Assembly: GCA_020201415.1 (NCBI GenBank)
Contig: JAIVGW010000058.1
Span: forward strand, 1 to 6,300
From: Lentisphaerota bacterium
GTDB taxonomy: Bacteria > Verrucomicrobiota > Kiritimatiellia > JAAZAB01
DNA: 6,300 nucleotides
Reading direction: 5' to 3'
This document shows positions 1-6,300 of this stretch, piece by piece (within the stretch, counting starts at the first letter, position 1; the number at the start of each line of letters is the position of its first letter). Below the pieces are notes generated by a model that saw only the letters and a list, made by a program, of their open reading frames with translations, made no database searches and was not told the origin of the DNA. The position numbers and the translations under genes are program-made.

Positions 1-679
1 GCTGACCAAGACGCTCCAGGGCTTGACGGCTGACAACGCAGAAGTGCAGTACGGCATTACAGGATAGCAGCAGGTCCAAAGACGGCAGACTTTTGCGCAT
101 CAAGGCATTGACGAAACCGCGCTGATCCATGCGCGCTTCATCGGTGAAAAACACGTCGGCGGTCACCCCTTGATTAAGCGCGCGCACCAGCAATGCCAGG
201 GCATCATGGTGCAACAGGTCGTCATGATCCATGAAACCGATAAACTCTCCCGAGGCCCGGGCCAAACCCAGATTGGTGGCGCCGCTGATACCCAGGTTTT
301 TATCGGTCTTCAGTAAAATGACCTTTTCCTGCTGAGATAGTTGTTGTAATTCAGACAGAGTCTGCGGATCGGTGGAACAGTCATCCACCAGAACCAGTTC
401 CAGATTGTCGTATGACTGTTTCAATACGGTATCCGACGCCTGGGCCAGCCAGCGTGAATTGTAAACCGGCATGATGATTGATATCCGCGGACGGAACTTC
501 AGCAGCGGCAGGTATGCCGATGCGTTGGATGGGGATTCATGGGGGAACCGAATTCCCGGAGCCATACGCCGACGCACTACGACGTCGTAAATCACGGCCA
601 GCGTAGCCGGCACACCATGCCGCCAGAGCGTGACTAGCAGCAACCAGGGCAGTTTTAGAAAATACATTATGGCTGTCAT
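1..679 (-). CDS. Family 2 glycosyltransferase, partial (C-terminus beyond left edge)
   Basis: A GT-A fold glycosyltransferase, expected to transfer a sugar from a nucleotide-sugar donor to a growing surface glycan at the cytoplasmic face of the membrane. I read it by translating the reverse complement; the frame stays open to base 1. Counting from the ATG at 667, the GT2 core starts with PRISIIMPVYN, followed by the nucleotide-binding DDCSTD (about residues 95-100), GISGATNLGL, the metal-binding DHDD (147-150) and FFTDEARMD (about 173). The order and spacing match the GT2 subgroup with a YTDED-like motif, seen in polysaccharide clusters. A basic, partly hydrophobic stretch of about 70 residues precedes the core. 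The start is uncertain: ATG at 679 and 667 both lack a good ribosome binding site, and the frame is open upstream to a TGA at 950-952, through the mobile element. Function is secure at family level; donor and acceptor are unknown. Confidence 0.88.
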   Translation of the reverse strand, partial: MTAIMYFLKLPWLLLVTLWRHGVPATLAVIYDVVVRRRMAPGIRFPHESPSNASAYLPLLKFRPRISIIMPVYNSRWLAQASDTVLKQSYDNLELVLVDDCSTDPQTLSELQQLSQQEKVILLKTDKNLGISGATNLGLARASGEFIGFMDHDDLLHHDALALLVRALNQGVTADVFFTDEARMDQRGFVNALMRKSLPSLDLLLSCNAVLHFCVVSRQALERLGQ

Positions 680-975
680 TCCGTTGGATTGTACAGCCAG
701 CACGCAAAAAAACGAAGCAAAATTCACCGCACGGTTTACGGTGGGATGTCGGACAGAAATTTTGATATGTGTCAGGATTTCTCTGAATATTGGGTATTTT
801 GACAGATATATGAGGTTCTTGCAAAACCCCAGCGGCTCGGCGAGACGCCTCGCCCTTCTACCTTCCCGGATTGCTGCCGCAACGGGTAGGGCGAACCGTC
901 TCGGTGAGCCGAAGATGAACGCACCCGTGGGGTTTTGCAAGAGCCTCCATCATATCAGGATATTTGTCTTACACC
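680..975. other. Intergenic gap with a MITE-like palindrome and an AT-rich leader
   Basis: This is the only sizeable non-coding stretch in the window, between the HAD gene stop and the downstream glycosyltransferase start. It holds the 136-bp palindromic element described separately and, at 688-811, an AT-richer segment upstream of the glycosyltransferase. I see no tRNA, small conserved gene or riboswitch-like structure. A weak promoter-like pair on the minus strand, TTGCAA (819-824) and CAAAAT (796-801) with a 17-base spacer, could start transcription from the end of the element; this is inference only. Short open frames crossing the region in other frames have no recognisable protein features. 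Confidence 0.6.
812..947. mobile_element. MITE-like palindromic element with 19-bp terminal inverted repeats
   Basis: The ends are GAGGTTCTTGCAAAACCCC (812-830) and GGGGTTTTGCAAGAGCCTC (929-947), inverted repeats matching at 18 of 19 positions. Pairing continues inward: 833-838 with 906-911, 841-847 with 897-903, 850-855 with 889-894, and cccg 865-868 with cggg 883-886. An apical TTGC/GCAA stem at 871-882 closes a TGCC loop. The whole unit can therefore fold into one long interrupted hairpin. It encodes no transposase, as expected for a non-autonomous element mobilised in trans. The GAG...TTGCAAAA ends resemble termini of some IS5-group insertion sequences, but that is from memory and unverified. 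I see no convincing target-site duplication. The hairpin lies just downstream of the HAD gene and could also attenuate or terminate transcription. Confidence 0.72.
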
Positions 976-3054
976 CTACGGTGGATCAAACGCGCTGAGA
1001 CGTCGGCGCTGGGCCAGAAACGCCGCCGACATTTGCAGGCAGCAGCTGAACAGGCGCAATCCGGGGATCCAACGCAACCAGGCAGGGGACAGCCCCCAGA
1101 CACCTGTGCGCGGGATTGACAGCAGGCGCGGCGCATCAGCAGCACTCCGGCAGGGATCACAGTGATGCCGGGGGCGCATTGCGACTACTTCGCTGGTACG
1201 GGGGAAAAGCATCCGACGCATCAGCAACAGCCGCAACCATGGATGAAGATCATCGGAGGAATAATCAAGGATGGTTGCAAGTGGTGCGGCGCGCCCGGCA
1301 AAATCCAACATCCCCGCAAGGATTGGCGCGGCAACCAGATCCTGCTCCTGCTCCAGGGAACGGGATGGGTCGTCAATAGCGGTTTCAATTGGTTCAACCC
1401 TTCCATTGGCTGACCGGTATCCGGCAATCCCCGGGCTTGGCGCACGGAAAGCCTCTTCAAATACCTGCGGAGCACAGGTAAAGGCCGGCGCCGACAGGCA
1501 TCCGCGTCGCGCATCATGAAGAAATCCTTCAATAATATTGCCGGGATCCCGGGGCCAGAAAGGGCCTCCGGTAAACCCCATCAGAAATCCATGCAGTTGC
1601 GGTTTTTGCGGGTGATGGGCTATAGACTCATTTAAAAAACGCTGAATGGTGCCCAGCCAGCCGATGTCGACCACGGCGGCGGCCGACAGGTCGAGCAGTC
1701 CTTCCTGGCGCAGATAGTTTTCGACCAGACGACCGCGTTCGGCCGTTTGCTCACGTACTGTGTTTTGAAAGTCCCGGTCCAGCAGAAGTTTATAAAATGC
1801 AGGCAGGTTTTGTTTGAGGGGGCTATCTGATTGCAGACGGTAACGCGCAAAATGATGTTGCAGCGTGTCAGGATTGAGCCCGAAAAAGCGGCACACATCC
1901 AGCAGGGTGCGCCGGCCGGGGGCCAGCAGAACCAGACCGGCGTTACGGCGGGTGAGTCCCTGATGCGCGCAGGTCGCCGGGGCCAAAGCCGCACGGCTGA
2001 CCTTGAGATAACGCGCTTCGGGCGCGGAGCCGTCAGGAAACCAGAAGGGGGCGGCCTTCTGCCAGATATTCATCAGTACTTCCCCCTCACGCGAAAAAAA
2101 ATACACCCTGGAAAGATTGCGTGACCGGGCCTGCTCGGCAATGTGGAGCACAAAGGAGGCTGCCAGAGGACCGAAAAAATCATGCCCTATGCGCCAGCGT
2201 ATTTCCATGTTTGCGCCATGCAGCGGTTGCGCCAGACGGCGCCATAAGGCGCCGCGGGCCTGCGGCAGGATATGCGCGATCCCGGCCAGCGCCCGGTTGG
2301 ACATGTGACGGCGGAATTCCCCGGCGTCACGCAGCACAAAGGCGCGGATACCGAAGGCCGTCGGCTGTCGTCCGTCGGCAAAAATGTTATCTCCTACGTG
2401 CAACCAGCGTTCCGGACCTATTCCGAGTTTATCAGCCAGCCGCTGGAACGCGGCGCCGGAGGCCTTGGTCCGGCATTCATCGGCAGAAGAAGTTACGCCG
2501 TCGATCATGGCCCGCAATCCTGTTGATTGGAGAATGACGGCAAGGTGGGATGAGGGAAGATAAGTGTCGGACAAAATCCAGATACGTTTGCCGCATTGCC
2601 GCAATTCCCGCAGTAATTCAAGCAGAATATGCCTTGGGCGAAGAATGGCGCATTCCAGGCGCAACTCCAGATCAGTCACATCCTTCAACAATCCTGCGGA
2701 GTGGCTATCACCAAAAATAACCCTCAGCAATTCATCCATGAAAACAGGATAAACCGCCTCGCGGTCAAGCTGCCGGGAAACATTTAACGCACGCTGGCGC
2801 TGCTCCAACTCCAGCCGCAGTTGCAATATCCGGCGCCAATCAATCCGGATGCCGCATCCCGCGGCGCGGGCGGCAATATATCGGGCTACAGGGGCCTTGA
2901 TCTGGTCCGGCCTGCTTACCAGCCTAAGCAGGAGCGTGTCAAAAAGATCAAACGTGACCAGAGCGCAATCCTGCCGCGCGGCTTGACGGACCGCGGTGGA
3001 CAGGGACTGGATGCCGGTGAAGATTCTCATACTGCAAAATCCAGGTAATAACAT
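976..3054 (-). CDS. COG5610-like HAD-superfamily protein of a polysaccharide locus
   Basis: A large cytoplasmic protein of 692 residues from the ATG at 3054. The N-terminal third is a HAD domain: motif I FDLFDTLL with the presumed nucleophile Asp36, motif II ILSDTYLP (Ser162-Asp163), motif III Lys197 in CRTKASG, and motif IV HVGDN (219-223). Classical HAD phosphatases have Asp two residues after the nucleophile; here that residue is Phe38 and the next Asp is 39, so the activity may not be simple phosphate hydrolysis. The rest, about residues 280-692, has conserved-looking blocks VYFFSREGE (about 317-325) and VVDIGWLGTIQ (about 461-471), as in COG5610-type HAD proteins of capsule and O-antigen clusters, whose function is unclear to me. 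The ATG overlaps the upstream glycosyltransferase stop (TGATG), suggesting translational coupling. A TTG at 3057 and an ATG at 3030 are alternative starts; none has a strong ribosome binding site. It ends in TAG. Confidence 0.88.
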   Translation of the reverse strand: MLLPGFCSMRIFTGIQSLSTAVRQAARQDCALVTFDLFDTLLLRLVSRPDQIKAPVARYIAARAAGCGIRIDWRRILQLRLELEQRQRALNVSRQLDREAVYPVFMDELLRVIFGDSHSAGLLKDVTDLELRLECAILRPRHILLELLRELRQCGKRIWILSDTYLPSSHLAVILQSTGLRAMIDGVTSSADECRTKASGAAFQRLADKLGIGPERWLHVGDNIFADGRQPTAFGIRAFVLRDAGEFRRHMSNRALAGIAHILPQARGALWRRLAQPLHGANMEIRWRIGHDFFGPLAASFVLHIAEQARSRNLSRVYFFSREGEVLMNIWQKAAPFWFPDGSAPEARYLKVSRAALAPATCAHQGLTRRNAGLVLLAPGRRTLLDVCRFFGLNPDTLQHHFARYRLQSDSPLKQNLPAFYKLLLDRDFQNTVREQTAERGRLVENYLRQEGLLDLSAAAVVDIGWLGTIQRFLNESIAHHPQKPQLHGFLMGFTGGPFWPRDPGNIIEGFLHDARRGCLSAPAFTCAPQVFEEAFRAPSPGIAGYRSANGRVEPIETAIDDPSRSLEQEQDLVAAPILAGMLDFAGRAAPLATILDYSSDDLHPWLRLLLMRRMLFPRTSEVVAMRPRHHCDPCRSAADAPRLLSIPRTGVWGLSPAWLRWIPGLRLFSCCLQMSAAFLAQRRRLSAFDPP

Positions 3055-3950
3055 CAACCGTTATTGTTGAGTTTTTCAAGCAGCCGGGACGCCAGTCGCC
3101 CAAGCCGCCAGCGCCAGGGATGGGCCAGGCGGTAACGTTCGACCTGCAATTCACGTTCCAGCGCCAACAGACGCCGCGCGGCGGTCTCCGCCCTGGCGCG
3201 CCAGGCTTCCGGCAGGCCCGCCAGCATGTATTTTAAAATTAATGCCTGATCCTCCTCGCGGGCCATTACCGCTCCCCGGCTGATCGTATTACTGCCATGC
3301 AGTCGATAATCCATAAGTGTCCGGTCATGCAGATAAAGCACCCGGCCGGGCGCCGCCAGCATGGCGCGGAAAATGTAATCATAGTCGTGTAGATAGCGCA
3401 GGGGGGCAAAACTGCCCACTTGCCGGGCCAATTCGGCGTTGATGAATAAATTGGAAGTGCTGACCATGAGATTGGCCCTCAAAAACGCGGTGTAGAGATC
3501 GCGGCACTGGAAATAGTATTTACGATTATCCTCGTGCCAGGCAGTCCAGGGATGATCCTCCGCCAGGGGATGTCCGTCCGCGCCAATCGGGCGTATTTGC
3601 GTAAAAACACAGGCAGCGTCGGCCTGGTCGCAAATGTTGATCAGGGTCTCCAGTCGATCGGGATGGTACAGGTCGTCGGAATTGAGGATGGCGATGTGGC
3701 TGCCCCGGGCCATTTGCATGCCGTTATTGATGGCGTTGTAGGCGTCCTGATTTGACTGGCGGACGGCGCGAATACGCGGATCCTGGAATCCGCCAATTAC
3801 GTCCGGAGTACCGTCGGTGGAACCGTCATCCACGATAATTAATTCAAGGTTGCCATAAGACTGGCGCAAAACACTATTGATCGCCGCGCCCACATATTGT
3901 TCATGATTGTAGGCCGGAATGACAACGGATATCAGGTTGCTGTTGTTCAT
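3054..3950 (-). CDS. Family 2 glycosyltransferase
   Basis: An intact 298-residue GT-A fold enzyme, predicted to transfer a sugar from a nucleotide-sugar to a lipid-linked or growing glycan. The N-terminus starts directly with the fold, ISVVIPAYNHEQYV (7-20), followed by nucleotide-binding VDDGSTD (40-46), the NQDAYNAINNGM helix region (67-78), the DXD-type metal site LNSDD (89-93), and LHDYDYIFR (187-195) with an Asp that could be the catalytic base. The tail from about 250 is basic and helical and ends in HPWRWRLGRLASRLLEKL, a type of terminus common in GT2 enzymes of polysaccharide clusters that may touch the membrane. There is no signal peptide or transmembrane helix. It starts 6 bases after the stop of the membrane-protein gene, and its TGA overlaps the ATG of the HAD gene. 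No strong Shine-Dalgarno is visible, so it probably relies on coupling. Sugar specificity cannot be read from the sequence. Confidence 0.94.
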   Translation of the reverse strand: MNNSNLISVVIPAYNHEQYVGAAINSVLRQSYGNLELIIVDDGSTDGTPDVIGGFQDPRIRAVRQSNQDAYNAINNGMQMARGSHIAILNSDDLYHPDRLETLINICDQADAACVFTQIRPIGADGHPLAEDHPWTAWHEDNRKYYFQCRDLYTAFLRANLMVSTSNLFINAELARQVGSFAPLRYLHDYDYIFRAMLAAPGRVLYLHDRTLMDYRLHGSNTISRGAVMAREEDQALILKYMLAGLPEAWRARAETAARRLLALERELQVERYRLAHPWRWRLGRLASRLLEKLNNNG

Positions 3951-3956
3951 GGTTTA

Positions 3957-4980
3957 TCAGGGAGCATAGGTTGATTGCAATAGCCAGTATGATCGCCACA
4001 GCAACCAGCCATTAAGCAACAGAAAGGGGGTGGCAAACTTCAACAGCGATGTGTGGCGTCCCATGGCCCAGGCCATCCAGACAGCCGCCGGCGCCAACAT
4101 GGGGAACAAATAGCGGCCCTGTGGTTGATAATCATAACAAACAGCATAAATCACGAAGAGCCCGAGATTGGTCAGCGCCATGCCGATCAGCCAAAGCAAA
4201 GCGCCGCGCACAGTGCGGTCGCGTGTGCACCAGGCGGCGGCGGTGAAAAGCAGGGCCACGGATGGGGCTATGAACTTCAGTATGGCGTAGGCAACCTGAC
4301 TGAGCGCGACTTCACCATAGCCGAAGCGTGCATAGAAGAAACTCAGTGAATTGTTGAAAAAACCACGCCTTACCAGCTCGATCAGCGCCTGCCACGAGAG
4401 GTGCGGAGCAATTATAGCAAAAAAGCCAGATGTTTGAGCGGGATGTATCCTGCAGCAGGCGTGCCACGCTCCAGGCCAACAGTCCGGATACGGCCAGGGC
4501 GAAGGCATCGGCATTGACGTAACTGGAGATAAAGATTACCTGGGGAATCAGGACCACCGTGCCCACAGCCATAAAGGACGGCAGGCAACGGTGCGATAAC
4601 CGCCAGGCGGCCGCCAGCAGAAAATTCAAAAACAGCAGTCCCCATACCAGCGAGACCATGCGCGCGCCCAGGTAAGCCCGCGCATCTCCCCAGCGCCCGG
4701 CTATGCCGGCGCCCATGGCGGCTGTAAGATAATTGAGTGCGGGGAACTTGTTGTAACTGGAGGCGGCGTTGCGGAAGCATTCGACATCATCCACACCGGC
4801 GACCGGCAGGCGGTGATTTTCCATGATCAAACGAACGCTGTAACGAAAATGGTTGTTTTCATCCGGCGCGCGGTTGTAGGGAATCAAAAAAACCCATTGC
4901 AGGCCGACAAACAGGAAAAGCAGATTAAGTAGGCAGGTCACTGCAACATAACCCCATCGGCTTTTTTTACATTCGTTCAT
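3957..4980 (-). pseudogene. DUF2142-like polytopic membrane protein, frame-disrupted and probably internally deleted
   Basis: Two overlapping frames together spell one membrane protein. The first, from ATG 4980 to a stop at 4312, has an N-terminal transmembrane helix, the PDENNH motif (39-44) typical of DUF2142-like proteins, then more hydrophobic segments to SNIWLF (about 187), after which it turns non-hydrophobic (CYNCSAPLVAGADRAG). The second, open from above 4514 to a stop at 3957, continues family-like sequence from AIIAPHLSWQAL through several helices to the conserved QGRYLFPML near the C-terminus. A one-base change at the A6 tract 4419-4424 (T6 on the coding strand) would join them into about 340 residues. 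As I recall the family, members are longer and have further helices between these halves, so an internal deletion not divisible by three is an alternative cause. Intact relatives are putative glycan-related membrane proteins. The ATG lies one base after the PIN gene stop. Confidence 0.75.
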
Positions 4981-4981
4981 T

Positions 4982-5380
4982 TTATCTCAAAAGCTTGAAA
5001 AACGGGAGTTTGGCGGCGCCCTTGTCGAAGGTAATGCCATTTTCGCAGCCTGCGGCTTGAGCTGCATGCGCAATGAGAATATCGGCAAGGTCTGCTTTGG
5101 CGTCGCCTCCATCCGCAAGCCAACGATCAACAACATCTTCGTCCTCAAAATCAAACACAGACATCTGTCGCATGTCCCGAATTGAGTTCACTATCTCAGA
5201 TCTTGTCTTGTCGTATGCGCTTTCGAGCACCCAAATCGTCTCCAGCACCACAAGCAACGGGATGAGCAAACGCTCTCGGTTGATCTCGGCTTGCTTGAGG
5301 CGCCGACGAACAGTTTCGGCCTGTTTCTCATCGTCTCGAACGAGAAAACGCACTATGACATTAGTGTCAACCGCGATCAT
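4982..5380 (-). CDS. VapC-like PIN-domain ribonuclease
   Basis: A complete 132-residue PIN-domain protein of the length usual for VapC toxins, which are Mg2+-dependent endoribonucleases cutting tRNA, rRNA or mRNA. The acidic residues expected of the active site are present: Asp5 in MIAVDTNVIVRFL, Glu47 in VLETIWVLESAY, Asp97 and/or Asp100 in KADLADILIAH, and Asp119 in ITFDKGAAKL. The C-terminal ITFDKGAAKLPFFKLL matches the usual VapC ending, so the protein looks full length and catalytically competent. VapC normally follows a small DNA-binding antitoxin gene; here its ATG overlaps the stop of the metallo-beta-lactamase-fold gene (ATGA) and no antitoxin gene fits between. Base composition looks less GC-rich than the glycosyltransferase genes, consistent with acquisition, but I did not compute it. 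It ends one base before the membrane-protein gene. The family is secure; its role as a toxin is inferred. Confidence 0.92.
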   Translation of the reverse strand: MIAVDTNVIVRFLVRDDEKQAETVRRRLKQAEINRERLLIPLLVVLETIWVLESAYDKTRSEIVNSIRDMRQMSVFDFEDEDVVDRWLADGGDAKADLADILIAHAAQAAGCENGITFDKGAAKLPFFKLLR

Positions 5381-6300
5381 TGCTTCCGACTCCTGATCTG
5401 TTTTGCAACGGCCGCCTGCATCTCTGCGATGGTTCTACGCGGCTGATGCGTATTGTGGAGTTGCCCAAACACCTCATCCACAGACTTGGTAACCAGGTAA
5501 CCGGCCTTGGAAGACCAAACGGGAACGGTGTCCACCGGCACCAAGGGTCCCTGATAGGTCGGTGTGTCAACGGTTCCGTCGACGGCAGTCAGCCAGTGCA
5601 TGCTTCCGTCCAACAGATACCCGTCATCCTGACCGTTCCGATGGCATGTGATCCACCAATCAGCCGAAGTATTTGCAAGTGGTCCCGGACACACGGACAG
5701 TGTCACATCCAGCCGTGTGGCATATCCAATGACGAGTTCCGTTGCGTTGTCATTGGCGCGCAGTTTCAAGGAAGCGCCGGACGAGTCCGTCGCCTCCATC
5801 GGCCGCATTCGATGGCGCAGCCATTCGGAAAAACTCATGGCCGGTGTCTCCGGTAAAATGTCATATCCCCGTTTATGAAACGCAACCGTCACATGCCCAT
5901 GTACACCGGAGACCCAAATCCTGGTTTTTAGTTCCGCCAGAATATCGCGGGTGCGGCGGCAACGTTCCGTGGCCCATATTCCGGAGGGTACGGAAACGAG
6001 CGCATCGACCGGCGCCGCATGACGGAAAAACTCGTTGTCCGCCATGCTTTCGGCGCCATGGTGGGGAACCTTTAAGATTTCGCATCTGAGCGCCTCCGGG
6101 ACCGTTGCCAATAAATGACGGCCAAGCGCCTTGTTTAAGTCTCCGGTCAACAACGCTGTGGTCGACCCATGCCGCAATCGGGCCACCAGCGACAATTCGT
6201 TCACATCTGGGTGAAACCCCAGTTCCGTCAACTGATCGGCGGTCATGGCGCATATTTTTTCCAGGACAAATCCGGGCGCTATTTCCAAAACGTCCCAGGC
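5377..6300 (-). CDS. ComEC/Rec2-like metallo-beta-lactamase-fold protein with extra C-terminal domain, partial (N-terminus beyond right edge)
   Basis: The C-terminal 307 residues of a protein whose frame is open at the right edge; the TTG at 6288 is not a convincing start. Counting from the first whole codon, NELSLVARLRHG (34-45), ALLTGDLNKALGRHLL (49-64) with Asp54, ILKVPHHGAES (75-85) with the HH pair, and the final strand region IWVSGVHGHVTVAF (about 128-141) match the second half of the metallo-beta-lactamase domain of ComEC/Rec2-like hydrolases. The HxHxDH zinc motif would lie outside the window. After about residue 150 comes a domain of about 130 residues with TSADWWITCHRNG (about 211-223) and TPTYQGPLVPVDTVP (about 246-260), then a basic tail RRTIAEMQAAVAKQIRSRKQ. 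No membrane helices are seen in the visible part, so this is a stand-alone hydrolase rather than the ComEC channel. Its stop overlaps the PIN start. The substrate is unknown; members of this fold act on nucleic acids, nucleotides or other phosphoesters. Confidence 0.85.
   Translation of the reverse strand, partial: AWDVLEIAPGFVLEKICAMTADQLTELGFHPDVNELSLVARLRHGSTTALLTGDLNKALGRHLLATVPEALRCEILKVPHHGAESMADNEFFRHAAPVDALVSVPSGIWATERCRRTRDILAELKTRIWVSGVHGHVTVAFHKRGYDILPETPAMSFSEWLRHRMRPMEATDSSGASLKLRANDNATELVIGYATRLDVTLSVCPGPLANTSADWWITCHRNGQDDGYLLDGSMHWLTAVDGTVDTPTYQGPLVPVDTVPVWSSKAGYLVTKSVDEVFGQLHNTHQPRRTIAEMQAAVAKQIRSRKQ

Noticed and set aside
688..720. TACAAT (688-693, minus strand) as a -10 box for the left glycosyltransferase
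   Set aside because: It ends only about 8 bases before the 679 ATG and has no good -35 at normal spacing, so it would require a nearly leaderless transcript.
772..961. TCAGGAT direct repeat at 772-778 and 955-961 as a target-site duplication of the element
   Set aside because: The copies are not adjacent to the terminal inverted repeats (33 and 7 bases away), so they are better explained as chance.
537..998. Overlapping short open frames on both strands in the gap (537-824 minus, 630-998 plus, 935-1165 plus)
   Set aside because: They lie across the mobile element or over the glycosyltransferase and HAD genes in other frames, and their translations show no recognisable domain or normal protein composition.
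1632..1994. A 120-residue minus-strand open frame inside the HAD gene
   Set aside because: It is an out-of-frame shadow; the longer frame carries clear HAD-family motifs throughout.
361..3850. Similar stretches around 370-490 and 3810-3940
   Set aside because: Both encode the conserved N-terminal GT2 core with its DDxSTD motif; this is paralogy of two glycosyltransferases, not a repeat element.
5377..5500. The basic tail of the MBL protein as a fused VapB/Phd-type antitoxin
   Set aside because: The tail shows no AbrB, ribbon-helix-helix or Phd signature, so only a speculative interaction role is mentioned in the findings.
1..6300. CRISPR array, tRNA or rRNA genes, replication origin
   Set aside because: No regularly spaced repeats, cloverleaf-like sequence or conserved RNA segments were seen on either strand by eye.

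Overview
The window looks like part of a surface-polysaccharide (O-antigen, capsule or exopolysaccharide) biosynthesis locus from a Gram-negative, probably proteobacterial, chromosome. This placement rests on moderately high GC, tightly packed genes and the families present; nothing in the window fixes the genus. Every gene I can support is on the minus strand, so transcription runs from high to low coordinates.

Layout in the direction of transcription. (1) 6300-5377: the C-terminal part of a ComEC/Rec2-like metallo-beta-lactamase-fold protein that enters from outside the window and carries an extra C-terminal domain of about 160 residues. (2) 5380-4982: a complete VapC-like PIN-domain ribonuclease whose start overlaps the previous stop (ATGA). 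No conventional antitoxin gene precedes it. (3) 4980-3957: a DUF2142-like polytopic membrane protein gene, split into two reading frames near an A6/T6 tract and apparently lacking its central membrane segments, so probably a broken gene. (4) 3950-3054: an intact family 2 glycosyltransferase. (5) 3054-976: a large HAD-superfamily protein of the COG5610-like type found in polysaccharide clusters, coupled to the glycosyltransferase by a TGATG overlap. (6) A gap of about 300 bases (680-975) holding a 136-bp MITE-like palindromic element at 812-947. (7) 679-1: the N-terminal part of a second family 2 glycosyltransferase that runs off the left edge.

Genes 1-5 are separated by overlaps or by no more than about 6 bases, so they probably form one transcription unit. 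The two glycosyltransferases would add sugars to a glycan on the cytoplasmic face of the membrane. The HAD protein is a recurrent but poorly understood partner of such enzymes. The DUF2142-like protein would have been the membrane component. The MBL-PIN pair does not obviously belong to glycan synthesis and looks like an accessory or transferred module joined to the head of the polysaccharide genes.

The observations most worth a second look are the MBL-PIN coupling, the unusual C-terminal domain of the MBL protein, the frame-disrupted and shortened membrane protein, and the long-hairpin mobile element between the HAD and glycosyltransferase genes.
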